64,000 bases of DNA from the NCBI RefSeq assembly GCF_002042965.1, contig NZ_MZNT01000002.1:310001-374000 (forward strand), written 5' to 3'. This stretch comes from Paenibacillus sp. 32352 (GTDB lineage: Bacteria; Bacillota; Bacilli; Paenibacillales; NBRC-103111). Each line of letters begins with the position of its first letter. Position 1 is the first letter of the stretch. The notes beneath the pieces are model-generated. The model was not told the DNA's origin. It did no database searches and saw nothing but the letters and a program-made list of their open reading frames with translations. Position numbers and translations under genes: made by a program. Positions 26,819-36,500 of the stretch are shown here, piece by piece.

Positions 26819-28168
26819 ATGCGGATATGTTATTACGGCGATGATTTTACCGGTTCCACGGATGTGCTGGAAGCACTTACGAATGGCGGATTGCGCGTAA
26901 TCTTATTTTTGGACATCCCAGACAGAACGGTGTGGAACGAGAAGTTCGCAGAGTACGATGGCTTCGGTGTGGCGGGTGTGACCCGCACGATGTCGCCGGA
27001 GCAGCTGGAACGTACTTTGAGGCCGGCTCTGGCTGAACTCCGAGCCTTCGGCGCATCTGTTGTTCATTATAAAATTTGCTCGACCTTCGACTCTTCGCCA
27101 ACGACAGGAAGCATTGGCAAAGTGATTGAAATCGGACGCGAGTTCTATCCTGAGCAGCGATTTACGCCCATATTGGCCGGATCGCCTGCTCTCAGGCGCT
27201 ATACGGTGTTCGGAAATCATTATGCGGCCATGGGTGAGGAGGCCGTGAGGCTGGATCGACACCCTAACCTGAGCAGGCATCCGATAACGCCGATGCGCGA
27301 AGCTGATCTGCGGATTCATTTGGGCCAGCAAACTCATCTTTCCGTTGGATTGATGAGCGTCCTGGATCTGGAGCTGGAAGGATCGCAGCTTGAGGAGCGG
27401 TATAACCGCTTGCTCGATGACGCGCCGGATATTGTTCTGTTTGATGTTTTGACGGAAAAGCATCTGGGCGCGATCGGAGGCCTTATTGGCCGTGAGAGCG
27501 AAGCGGCTCCGTTATTCACGGTCGGATCCTCTGGGGTGAATAATGCTCTTACAGCCTATTGGCAAAGCAAGGGATTCATACTGAAATCCTCATCTGCTGC
27601 GCAAGCGGGACCTGTGGACCGAATTCTGGTCATATCCGGCAGCTGCTCTCCGGTAACGCAGCGTCAGATCGAATGGGCGCTGCACAACGGCTTCGAGGGC
27701 CTACACATCCCCGCTGCCGATCTTATAACCCCGGCCGGTGAAGGACTCGAAAGGATGATGCTGCAAGCTGAGGAGCTGCTTGCTGCGGGGAAAAGCGTCA
27801 TTCTGTACACGGCGCTGGGACCTGAGGATGCTTCGATCGAACCGCTGCAAAGGATTCTGAGGGAGCAAGGTTATGACCCTGCAGCAAGCGGACAGTTGAT
27901 CGGCGAGCGATTAGGCGGCATAGCCCATGAACTTATAGCATCAACCGGGCTGACGAGAGTTCTATTTGCCGGAGGAGATACCTCAGGTTTTGCCGTAAAG
28001 CAGCTGAATGTGTATGCCTTGGAGATGATTGCACCCATGGTACCAGGTGGACCTTTGTGCAAGGCGTACTCGGAGGATGATCGGATAGATGGCTTGGAGC
28101 TTGTTTTAAAGGGCGGTCAAGTGGGACCAGTTAATTTTTTTGAGAAGGTGCGAAGAGGATTTGCTTAA
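26819..28168 (+). CDS. Four-carbon acid sugar kinase family protein (DUF1537)
   Basis: A 449-residue cytosolic kinase. GAAGGAG precedes the ATG. The N-terminal domain opens with the signature YYGDDFTGSTD (residues 5-15), and the C-terminal nucleotide-binding domain has a VISGSCSPVT strand and the GGDTSG motif at about residue 383. Family members phosphorylate 3-oxo-tetronates, D-threonate, D-erythronate or 3-oxo-isoapionate with ATP. Placed just after a RuBisCO-like gene, the isoapionate-type reaction is the closest precedent: phosphorylate a 3-oxo acid so that the RuBisCO-like protein can act on the product. Substrate not provable from sequence alone. Confidence 0.9.
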   Translation: MRICYYGDDFTGSTDVLEALTNGGLRVILFLDIPDRTVWNEKFAEYDGFGVAGVTRTMSPEQLERTLRPALAELRAFGASVVHYKICSTFDSSPTTGSIGKVIEIGREFYPEQRFTPILAGSPALRRYTVFGNHYAAMGEEAVRLDRHPNLSRHPITPMREADLRIHLGQQTHLSVGLMSVLDLELEGSQLEERYNRLLDDAPDIVLFDVLTEKHLGAIGGLIGRESEAAPLFTVGSSGVNNALTAYWQSKGFILKSSSAAQAGPVDRILVISGSCSPVTQRQIEWALHNGFEGLHIPAADLITPAGEGLERMMLQAEELLAAGKSVILYTALGPEDASIEPLQRILREQGYDPAASGQLIGERLGGIAHELIASTGLTRVLFAGGDTSGFAVKQLNVYALEMIAPMVPGGPLCKAYSEDDRIDGLELVLKGGQVGPVNFFEKVRRGFA

Positions 28169-28230
28169 AGGTGCAGCCGACGCGCTTTTTAATCGAAAGA
28201 AAAGGAAATCGTTTTCAAAAGGAGGATATA

Positions 28231-29397
28231 ATGAGCATCGTGCTACGAGGAATTACTTGGGATCATACCCGCGGTTATCTCCCGATGGCGGCGACTTCGC
28301 AGAGGTTTGCGGAGATGTACCCGGAAGTGACGATTCTATGGGAAAAACGTTCTCTGCAGCAATTTGCCGACGAGCCTATACAAGCTTTGACGGAGAAATA
28401 CGATTTGTTAGTTATTGATCATCCTTGGGCAGGCTATGCATCTGAATCCGGTGTGCTGCTCCCATTGAACGAGTATTTACCGGAAGATTTTTTGCAGAAC
28501 CAAGCGATGAATTCTGTAGGCCAGTCCCATTCCAGTTATAGCTTCAACGGCTGTCAAACGGCTTTGGCGATTGATGCGGCCACTCCTGTCGCTTCCTGGC
28601 GTTCCGATGTGCTGGAGCGGGAGGAGGAGCAAGTGCCTTCCACTTGGGAGGAGCTGGTAAGCTTGGCTCAAAAAAATCTTGTTCTTTTTCCTGCTATTCC
28701 GATCGACAGTCTGATGAATTTTTACATGCTTTGCCTGGCTCATGGGGAAGAGCCCTTTGCCGGCAGCGAAACGATCGTTTCCTATGAGAAAGCGCAGGCG
28801 GCGTTGGAGGCCTTAAGAGAGCTTGCATCGTATTGCCGGCCCGAAATTTTCGGAATGAATCCTATTGCCGTTTATGAGTATATGAGTACGTCGGATGAGA
28901 TAGGCTATTGCCCGTTCGCCTATGGTTATTCTAATTATGCCAGAGCGGGCTACAGCAGAATGCCGCTGAGCTTCGGGGATTTGGTTGCTTACAAGGACTT
29001 CGGTCCGCTGCGTTCCACGCTTGGGGGGACGGGGCTTGCCGTATCGGCTGCCTGCCGGCATCGAGAGGTGGCGGTTCGATATGTGCAGTATGCAGCAAGT
29101 GAGGAAGTACAGCGCACCTTGTATACAATGGCAGGAGGGCAGCCGGGACACCGAATGGCTTGGATCGATGAAGAGACGAATCGCTGTACGCGCGATTATT
29201 TTAAACAAACGCTGCCTGCACTGGACAGAGCATATGTTAGACCGCGTTATAACGGTTATTTGCATTTTCAGGATCATGCCGGTGATCATGTTCGCGAATA
29301 TATGATGCAAGGCGGGGATGCCAGACGCATATGGGAGCAAATGAACCGATTGTACCGCGAATCGCTGGACATTTCGAAAGAGAGGCGGATAGGATGA
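28231..29397 (+). CDS. Solute-binding-protein-fold protein without signal peptide (1)
   Basis: A 388-residue protein related to family-1 extracellular solute-binding proteins: periplasmic-binding fold with ITWDHTRGY at the start, [25 protein letters not shown], an aromatic-rich middle and the VRYVQYAAS helix near residue 285. It starts directly with MSIVLRG. There is no hydrophobic signal sequence or lipobox, and the in-frame start at 28171 adds only polar residues. ATG 28231 has AAAAGGAGG just before it. The gene is embedded in a run of cytosolic enzymes and overlaps the CoA-transferase gene by four bases (ATGA). An intracellular binding role (sensor, ligand carrier or scaffold) is the natural reading, but none is known to me. 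Confidence 0.72.
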   Translation: MSIVLRGITWDHTRGYLPMAATSQRFAEMYPEVTILWEKRSLQQFADEPIQALTEKYDLLVIDHPWAGYASESGVLLPLNEYLPEDFLQNQAMNSVGQSHSSYSFNGCQTALAIDAATPVASWRSDVLEREEEQVPSTWEELVSLAQKNLVLFPAIPIDSLMNFYMLCLAHGEEPFAGSETIVSYEKAQAALEALRELASYCRPEIFGMNPIAVYEYMSTSDEIGYCPFAYGYSNYARAGYSRMPLSFGDLVAYKDFGPLRSTLGGTGLAVSAACRHREVAVRYVQYAASEEVQRTLYTMAGGQPGHRMAWIDEETNRCTRDYFKQTLPALDRAYVRPRYNGYLHFQDHAGDHVREYMMQGGDARRIWEQMNRLYRESLDISKERRIG

Positions 29398-30551
29398 CTT
29401 CGAATTCCGAATTCAAACCGCTGGAAGGGCTGCTTGTGCTGGACTTCGCCCAATTTTTATCCGGGCCTTCCGCTGCTCTGCGCTTAGCCGATCTCGGTGC
29501 GAGAGTTATCAAGGTGGAACGGCCCGATGGTGGCGATCTTTGCCGGAGGCTTTATGTCTCTAACCTGGAGCTGGATGGAGACAGCACCTTGTTCCATTCC
29601 ATTAACCGCAACAAGGAAAGCATTTCGGCCAATTTGAAAAATCCGGACGACTTAAAGCTCATTCGGACCTTGATCGAAAAAGCGGATGTCATGATTCAAA
29701 ACTTTCGTCCCGGGGTCATGGAAAGGATCGGCCTGCATTATGATGCAGTAAGGGAGTGGAACCCCCGTCTCGTCTATGGAGAGATAACCGGCTATGGCAA
29801 AACAGGACCTTGGGCCGACAAGCCTGGGCAGGATTTGCTTGTACAATCGCTGTCGGGTCTGGCATGGTTGAACGGCAATGCAGATCAGCCGCCGGTCCCG
29901 TTCGGTCTATCCGTCGCGGACATGTTCGCGGGGGCCCATCTGGTGCAGGGCATCCTCGCTTGCCTGGTGCGCCGATCTGTTACGGGAAAAGGCGGCCTCG
30001 TTGAGGTCAGCCTGCTCGAGTCGATCCTCGATTTTCAGTTCGAGGTATTAACGACCCATATGAACGATGGGGGAAAGCTGCCCGAGCGAAGTGCCGTAAA
30101 CAATGCCAATGCCTACTTAGGCGCACCCTATGGAATATACGAGACGCAGGACGGGTACATTGCGCTGGCCATGGGCTCGGTCGTGCAGCTCGGCCAATTG
30201 CTAGAATGCGAGCAGCTTGGAGCGTTCCATGATCCCTCAAGCTGGTTTACTCATCGGGATGCAATCAAGGCCATTTTGAAGCAGCATCTAATAGGACGGC
30301 CTACTGCGAACTGGATGGCCCGTTTGGAGCCGGCCGATTATTGGTGCGCTGATGTGCTGAACTGGAAGCAGCTGCTGGAGCACGAAGCGTTCCATCATCT
30401 GAACATGACCCAGCAGACCGTGAACGGCAGCGGAGCGATGCTTACGACCACACGCTGCCCGATTCGTATTGATGGAAATCTTCTGTTATCTCCGGTAGGA
30501 GCACCCAAAATCGGGGAGCACAACGATAAAATCCATGCGGAGGTGTTGTAG
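29394..30551 (+). CDS. CaiB/BaiF-family (type III) CoA-transferase
   Basis: A 385-residue cytosolic enzyme that moves CoA between carboxylic acids. The start overlaps the previous stop (ATGA). N-terminal [21 protein letters not shown] and KVERPDGGD, and the catalytic Asp147 in [10 protein letters not shown], mark the family. Later segments ([20 protein letters not shown]) also fit. The family covers carnitine, formyl, succinyl, itaconate/malate and similar transferases. Next to a MaoC hydratase it suggests that a carboxylic acid made by the operon is activated to a CoA thioester and then hydrated or dehydrated. Acceptor acid unknown. Confidence 0.92.
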   Translation: MTSNSEFKPLEGLLVLDFAQFLSGPSAALRLADLGARVIKVERPDGGDLCRRLYVSNLELDGDSTLFHSINRNKESISANLKNPDDLKLIRTLIEKADVMIQNFRPGVMERIGLHYDAVREWNPRLVYGEITGYGKTGPWADKPGQDLLVQSLSGLAWLNGNADQPPVPFGLSVADMFAGAHLVQGILACLVRRSVTGKGGLVEVSLLESILDFQFEVLTTHMNDGGKLPERSAVNNANAYLGAPYGIYETQDGYIALAMGSVVQLGQLLECEQLGAFHDPSSWFTHRDAIKAILKQHLIGRPTANWMARLEPADYWCADVLNWKQLLEHEAFHHLNMTQQTVNGSGAMLTTTRCPIRIDGNLLLSPVGAPKIGEHNDKIHAEVL

Positions 30552-30555
30552 GCGA

Positions 30556-31011
30556 ATGATTCGTTCTTTGTTTTATGAAGATTATGAAACCGGCACGGTA
30601 AGGGAGCCGTTCGGCAGAACGATAACGGAAACAGATATTGTGATGCATGCAGGACAGACGGGTGATTTCTATCCTCATCATATGGATGCCGAATGGTGCA
30701 AGCAGCAGGACTTTGGACAAAGAATCGCGCACGGGACACTTATTTTTAGCGTAGCGGTTGGGCTGACGGCCGGAGAAGTGAATCCCGAAGCATTCTCCTA
30801 TGGATATGATCGTCTTCGGTTTATTAAACCGGTGTTTATAGGAGATACAATTCGGGTTCGAGTGACCGTGAATGAGAAGAAGGATCATCCCAGACGAAGT
30901 GAATATGGAATCGTCAGCGAGCGCTGTGAGGCGTTCAACCAGCATGGGGATACGGTTCTGGTATGCGATCATTTGCTGATGGTGAGAAAGCGGGGAGGCG
31001 CCGAGGCATGA
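30556..31011 (+). CDS. MaoC-like (R)-hydratase/dehydratase
   Basis: A 151-residue hot-dog-fold protein, start at ATG 30556, four bases after the previous stop. The characteristic [11 protein letters not shown] start, [22 protein letters not shown] and [13 protein letters not shown] (with the family His) are all visible. Such enzymes hydrate enoyl-CoA or dehydrate hydroxyacyl-CoA (enoyl-CoA hydratase 2, mesaconyl-CoA hydratase and others). Its stop overlaps the next start (ATGA), so the CoA-transferase, MaoC and second binding protein are translationally linked. Confidence 0.9.
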   Translation: MIRSLFYEDYETGTVREPFGRTITETDIVMHAGQTGDFYPHHMDAEWCKQQDFGQRIAHGTLIFSVAVGLTAGEVNPEAFSYGYDRLRFIKPVFIGDTIRVRVTVNEKKDHPRRSEYGIVSERCEAFNQHGDTVLVCDHLLMVRKRGGAEA

Positions 31012-32258
31012 GAGCGAATCGGTTGAAGCTCATCTCGCGTGAGTTTGAGGGCTTTGAAGCCTCTTTTGCCGTACAGGCCGAGCATTTTGAGAAGCTGACC
31101 GGCTGGCAGGTAGACCGGGAGTTTGAAGAAATTCATCGGCTCTATGACCGTATGATTAGCGGTGAGGAGGCTGCTTCTGGAGACTATGATCTGTTTCTGT
31201 GCGTCACGGACTGGCTTCCCGAAGCTATTCAAAAGGGCCTTCTCCTTCCTCTTGACGAGTATATCAAGGAAGATCCTCCGGAAGGCTGGCCGGATGCATG
31301 GTCTCCCAGCATGAGGGAACTTCAAACCGGCAAGGACGGCAGCCTGTACGGCATCGCCTACCATGACGGCCCGGAGATGCTGATCTATCGCAGCGATTTG
31401 TTCAGCGATCCGTCGGAGCAGGAGCAGTTTGCCAAGCGATACGGCTATCCTCTTCAAGTGCCTGAGACATGGAGCCAGTTTGTAGATGTCGCCCAATATT
31501 TTACACGCCCGGATGTAGGGATGTACGGTGCTTTAACCGCTTCGTTTCCTGACGGGCATAATAATGTGTATGATTTCTTGATCCACTTATGGAGCCGGGG
31601 CGGGGAGCTGGTGACCGGGGATTGGAAAGCGGCTTTTCACCATAGTGCCGGTCAGGAAGCCCTGCAATTCCTGGTTGATCTGATCCACAGGCATCAGGTT
31701 GTCCCCCAAGAAGCATTGGATATGGATAGCGTCCGCAGCGGGAACTGCTTCGCGCAAGGCGGGATCGCTATGATGTGGAACTGGGCTGGATTCGCCGCTG
31801 TCGCAGAAATGCCGGGGATGTCCAAAATTGCAGGCAAGGTCCGTACAGGTCTTATCCCTCGAGGGAACGGACCGCAGGGCGTGCATATGTCGCTGAATAT
31901 TTATTGGGTGCTTGCAATAGCCGCCGGCAGTAAAAACAGGCAGATGGCGTACCAATTCATTAAGGAAACGGCATCGGCCAAGATGGATAAAATGACTTCC
32001 TTGTGCGGCGGAAACGGCACGCGTCTGTCTACCTGGCGCGATCAGGAGGTGCAAAAGCAGTTTCCATATTATGAGCATATGGAGACCGTGCATCGAAGCG
32101 TCAAAAGTCCGCTCCCGATTCCAGAGTATCCGGCCATTAACGAGGTGCTGTCCCAAATGGTCGATGACGCGCTACGCCTTCGGGTTCCGGTGCCGGAGGC
32201 TTTGGGTCGCGCGGCGGAGCAGGTCGATACCATTTTAGCCCGGGCCGGATATGGTTAA
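31008..32258 (+). CDS. Solute-binding-protein-fold protein without signal peptide (2)
   Basis: A 416-residue protein of the family-1 solute-binding class, more complete than the one at 28231: [20 protein letters not shown] (hinge region), [19 protein letters not shown]-like turn, [19 protein letters not shown] and an [10 protein letters not shown] helix. The N-terminus is [17 protein letters not shown], with no hydrophobic stretch and no lipobox Cys. It overlaps the MaoC stop by four bases and is followed by a dehydrogenase, so it is encoded entirely among cytosolic enzymes. The pair (this and 28231) look distantly related rather than recent duplicates. An intracellular ligand-binding function is inferred. 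Confidence 0.75.
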   Translation: MRANRLKLISREFEGFEASFAVQAEHFEKLTGWQVDREFEEIHRLYDRMISGEEAASGDYDLFLCVTDWLPEAIQKGLLLPLDEYIKEDPPEGWPDAWSPSMRELQTGKDGSLYGIAYHDGPEMLIYRSDLFSDPSEQEQFAKRYGYPLQVPETWSQFVDVAQYFTRPDVGMYGALTASFPDGHNNVYDFLIHLWSRGGELVTGDWKAAFHHSAGQEALQFLVDLIHRHQVVPQEALDMDSVRSGNCFAQGGIAMMWNWAGFAAVAEMPGMSKIAGKVRTGLIPRGNGPQGVHMSLNIYWVLAIAAGSKNRQMAYQFIKETASAKMDKMTSLCGGNGTRLSTWRDQEVQKQFPYYEHMETVHRSVKSPLPIPEYPAINEVLSQMVDDALRLRVPVPEALGRAAEQVDTILARAGYG

Positions 32259-32283
32259 TTGTTATAGATTAGAGGTGAGTTAG

Positions 32284-33399
32284 ATGAAGCCGCATGAAGT
32301 GAACGTAGGCTATTTAGAAATCGACTATAAGCCTGGACTGCCAAAGGACTTAAGCAGAGGGATTGGCATTGTAGGCGCGGGCGAAATCGTTGTTCAAGCC
32401 CACTTACCGGCTTATAGAATGGCCGGGTTTCGGGTAGTAGGCATCTATGACAAGGATCGGGACAAAGCAGAATCGGCCGTCCGAAACGATCCTGACACGA
32501 TCGTATTTTCGACGCTGGAAGAGCTTTTCCAACATCCGGAGGTGCAGATCGTCGATATTGCGGTGCCCGCCCGGTTTCAACCGGACATTGCCAAGCAAGC
32601 AGCCCGTCACGGCAAGCATATCCTTTGCCAGAAGCCGCTGGCTGAAAGCTATAAGGAAGCGCAGGATTTGGTTGACGTATGCGCCGCTTCGGGTATTAAG
32701 GCGGCTATCAACCAACAGATGCGGTGGTCTCCCGGTATTCAGGCAAGCCGTTCCATCGTAAAGCGCGGATGGATCGGGGAGCCGCTTCAAGCATCCATTC
32801 AGGTCAACGTGCATACCCCATGGGAGAACTGGCCTTGGCTTACCCAAATAGATACGCTCGAAATCATGTATCACAGCATTCATTATTTGGATTCTGCACG
32901 CTATGTGCTAGGCCTGCGGCCGGAATATGTATATGCGGACGGGGCACGATTTCCTGGCCAGCCGTATCGCGGGGAAACCCGCACCATGATCCATCTTAAG
33001 TTTCCTGGTGAGGCCCGCGGTTTAATCCACGATAATCACAATAACGGAATGCCCCAGGACGATTGGTACGCCACATTTCGATTTGAAGGAACCGAGGGAG
33101 TCGTTAAAGGGACGAACGGGGCTTTGTACAATTACCCATCGGGACGAGGCGATACCCTAGCGTTGTACAGCAACAAGCTGCAGCGGGGCTGCATATATGC
33201 GCCGCAGCTGGAAGGCCGATGGTTTCCTCATGCGTTCATGGGAACTATGGGGGAATTGATGAGAGCCATTGAAGAAGACCGGCAGCCGGAAAACAGCATC
33301 GAGGATAACTTGATCACCCTGCAAACCGTGTTTGCTGCTTACCGCTCCATGGCCGAAAACAGGCCGGTTTATTTGCAGGAAATACGAGAGCAAGCTTGA
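32284..33399 (+). CDS. Gfo/Idh/MocA-family NAD(P)-dependent dehydrogenase (2)
   Basis: A 371-residue cytosolic dehydrogenase. The Rossmann motif GIVGAGEIV sits about 27 residues in, after an N-terminal extension, and the family's EKP motif appears as CQKPLAES. The C-terminal substrate domain has QMRWSPG, MYHSIHYLD (with the family catalytic His) and FEGTEGVVKG. It differs clearly from the dehydrogenase at 21510, so the operon has two oxidation steps. Last gene of the operon; a strong bidirectional terminator follows. Substrate probably a sugar or sugar acid. Confidence 0.88.
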   Translation: MKPHEVNVGYLEIDYKPGLPKDLSRGIGIVGAGEIVVQAHLPAYRMAGFRVVGIYDKDRDKAESAVRNDPDTIVFSTLEELFQHPEVQIVDIAVPARFQPDIAKQAARHGKHILCQKPLAESYKEAQDLVDVCAASGIKAAINQQMRWSPGIQASRSIVKRGWIGEPLQASIQVNVHTPWENWPWLTQIDTLEIMYHSIHYLDSARYVLGLRPEYVYADGARFPGQPYRGETRTMIHLKFPGEARGLIHDNHNNGMPQDDWYATFRFEGTEGVVKGTNGALYNYPSGRGDTLALYSNKLQRGCIYAPQLEGRWFPHAFMGTMGELMRAIEEDRQPENSIEDNLITLQTVFAAYRSMAENRPVYLQEIREQA

Positions 33400-33480
33400 G
33401 AGAAATTGGTATAAATTTACATTTACATTTGAACGAAGTCGATATGTAATGAAACGGTTCAGCACACTTGAACGAATCCC

Positions 33481-33516
33481 AAAGACGACCATTCCATTCT
33501 CGGAACGGTCGTCTTT
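33481..33516. terminator. Bidirectional terminator between convergent genes
   Basis: 15-base arms (33481-33495 and 33502-33516) with one mismatch, six-base loop, A-run on one side and T-run on the other. Serves both the operon ending at 33399 and the GH106-like gene ending at 33538. Confidence 0.88.
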
Positions 33517-33537
33517 CGGTTCGTCCTATATCATATC

Positions 33538-36500
33538 CTACCGATGCTTCACGATACGAACAGGGCCGTACAGACCTCCGCTCGGGAACCATTCCTGCCA
33601 GCCAAGCTCTTCCTCCGTGCGGTCCCGGTTCCAGTACATCACATCGGGGTTGCCGCCGACCAAGCTGGTGGGTCTGCCGATTTCGTAGTGGGTGCCGAGC
33701 GTGTTAGTAACACGCAGACGAAGCCGATGCTGTCCCTTAGGCAATGAAGGCAGCTTGAAAAGGTAAGGTCTCCAGAGGCGGACTCCTAAGGACTGCCCGT
33801 CTATCCAGGCTTCCGCCGTGCCCCGTACGTGTCCCAAGTCCAGCTCAGCGCCTTGGAGCGCTTCCGTATCAACGATAGTCTCATATTCAACCGCTCCGCT
33901 GTGATGAGGCAGACAAAGAGCGGTCCGCCAATCGCCCAGCCTTCCTTGTGCAGGAACCGTTTCAAACCTTATCGGAGCCAGCAGAACAGCCGCTTCTGCA
34001 GCGGGGCCCATCGGCGTGATTCGGATAGCGGCCGCGGCTCCGGCTGGTTGAGGAGGGAACTCCACGTACCCATCACGAACGTGATACTCTGTCCCATAAA
34101 TCCAGACTTGCGGCTCTCCCGTACATTCGAGCTGCATTCTTCTTGCACCGACGGGAAGAGGGAAACGCAGCCACACCGTACGGCCAATATAATCCGGATT
34201 CGCGATGAACGGGAGAGGGGGATTATCTGGTACGGATTCAGGCATCAGCCATCCCACCCCTGGAAGCGGATGCGGTCTTGGGGTGATCCACAGTGACTCC
34301 GTCTCCGCGAACTGAAGGACAGAGAAATGATGTATGCCTGGTGCATTGCCTTGCTCATCCGTCCAATCCTCGCCAGTGAAGAAGCTCATCGTCTCTCCGT
34401 TGAGAAGTTCAATCACACCGTCGGCAAAAACCTCTCCTTTGCCTTCAGGCAATTCAAAGCGAACTTCATTGATCCCGTTACGCCACCATCCGGTAATATC
34501 GACTTCTTCCTGGCCTTGCCGAATATACGGATTAAAATCGCCGTGCTCGGTCACTCTAACGCCATTTACGAGCAAGGACGCACGACCGCGCGCGGCAAAC
34601 ACGAGACGGACACGCTGTACGGGATTGTCATCACTGCAATAGATCTCTTTCGATAGGCTGGACTCCAGATTCGGATTCCGTGTGAACAGCCATTTGGGTA
34701 GAGGAGCGCGGGCGGATTCGTTCACTTCAACCGCCGCTCTCAATAGGCCTTTACCGATAGCTTGTGCCTTGAGCAGCAGCTCATTGGGGCCTTCACGCAG
34801 CTCGATCCACGCGGTTTGTTCCTCCGGGCCGCCGCTCCAGTCAATCGTCTTACCGTTGACAGTGCCGGAAATATTCGAATTGCTTTCCGTGCGGATCCAG
34901 TATCGGCCAGCCGCAGGAGCCATAACGTAGGTTCTGGCGCAAACGAATTCCCCCTTGGCAAGCTCACCCAAATTCAGAAAACGGCGCGGAACACGGCCCA
35001 TCCGTCCGGCCCAGGAGCGCATGGACAGATCGCCAAAGACGGTGCTGTAGACTTTATGAATTGAAGCTTCCTCCCGAAACTCTTCCCCTCGGCATATCTG
35101 CCAATATGCGGCCTCGCTCCACAGCCTGGTCGTCCAACTGTCATCATCCAAGCCGGGCAATTGCCAACCGGAGCTGATTCCATCGGCTGCTTCCTTTTCC
35201 AGGCTCATGCGCATACTGCGTCGCTCGACCGGTATAAGCCCGCTGCCACTGCCATGCAAATCGAAATCTCCGTACCGGTTATCCAGCGTTGGTTCCACGC
35301 GGATCAGCCAGCTGTTATCGGGAAGCACCCTGTAGTCGGTTTGCCCGCTTTTGTTGATGACAGCGGCAGGATAGGGGGCGGAAGAAGAAGGCCGCATAGC
35401 AGGAGCTTCGTCTAATAGCTGATCTCCAGCAATCGGCTCCACACAAACGATAAGCGCTGCGGGCCATGAGCAGAAAGGCACCGTCAACTCGATCCATTCG
35501 CCTTCTCTTTGATATTCGAGGGGCGTCACAGTACCTGTGACAGGGTCCCACAGCTGAGGTACTCTGTTCGTTCGAAGCCGGTATGCGGCCGATTCCGGAC
35601 CTAGGGTATCCGGACTGGCCGGTTGGTGCATCACCAGCAGGGAACCATACTCCGGCAGAAGGAGGAACAGCTCCGCATCATCCGTTCGGCGGTGCAGCGA
35701 TTCCCCGGGTCCTTTTACCCGGCTTGGGATACGCGTCTCGATCAGCCCGGCTGCTTGCTCCGCCGTGTCAACATAGACGGCTCCGGCCAAATCCCGTTCC
35801 GCTTCCGGCACTCCGACGCCGATAACAAGCCCGCCTTGCTGCAGCCAAGCTTGAACACGGGAGTGTGCCGCTTCGTCCATTAAAGTCGTTCCACATAACA
35901 GCAGTGCGGCAAATTGCTCATCGGCTATGTGCAGCTTAGCTCCCTTCGGAACGGCCTTTTGCAGCGCGCTGTCGTCAGCAATATCGAAATCGAGCTTTGC
36001 TTTGCGCAGCGCGCCCGGTTGGCGGTAATCCCGCCGGCTCCAGCCGCCGGCAATTTGTTTGTATATCGTTTGAATACGGGTTACCTCTTCATTCGGGTCC
36101 CGGCTGGCTATTCCCATTGGGTGTTCATTATGCTTCTTCCCGTCGGCCAAGGATAAATGTCCGCAAACCGCATAAGACGGATAATGGACTGCAATGTCGC
36201 AAACATGCGTGCCTTCGCTCAACATAAAGCATAACCGGCTAATCGTATCGGCGAAGACAGGATAATGCTCGAAATACGGCTGCCGCCATCCTGTGTCGGG
36301 GGGTGCCCATTCCCACCAGCCGCCTCTTGTGCTGTAATAGATTGAATGAGGGCTGTAGACGGTCGCACCGGCCTGAAGCCACGGAATCAGCCAATGCATC
36401 GTTTCCTCCAGCGTACCGCCCCAGCCGCTTGAATGGAATGCTTCCAAAAAGACTCTGGAGCCGCCATGCAAATGAACCATCGACGAATGCGGCTTGATCT

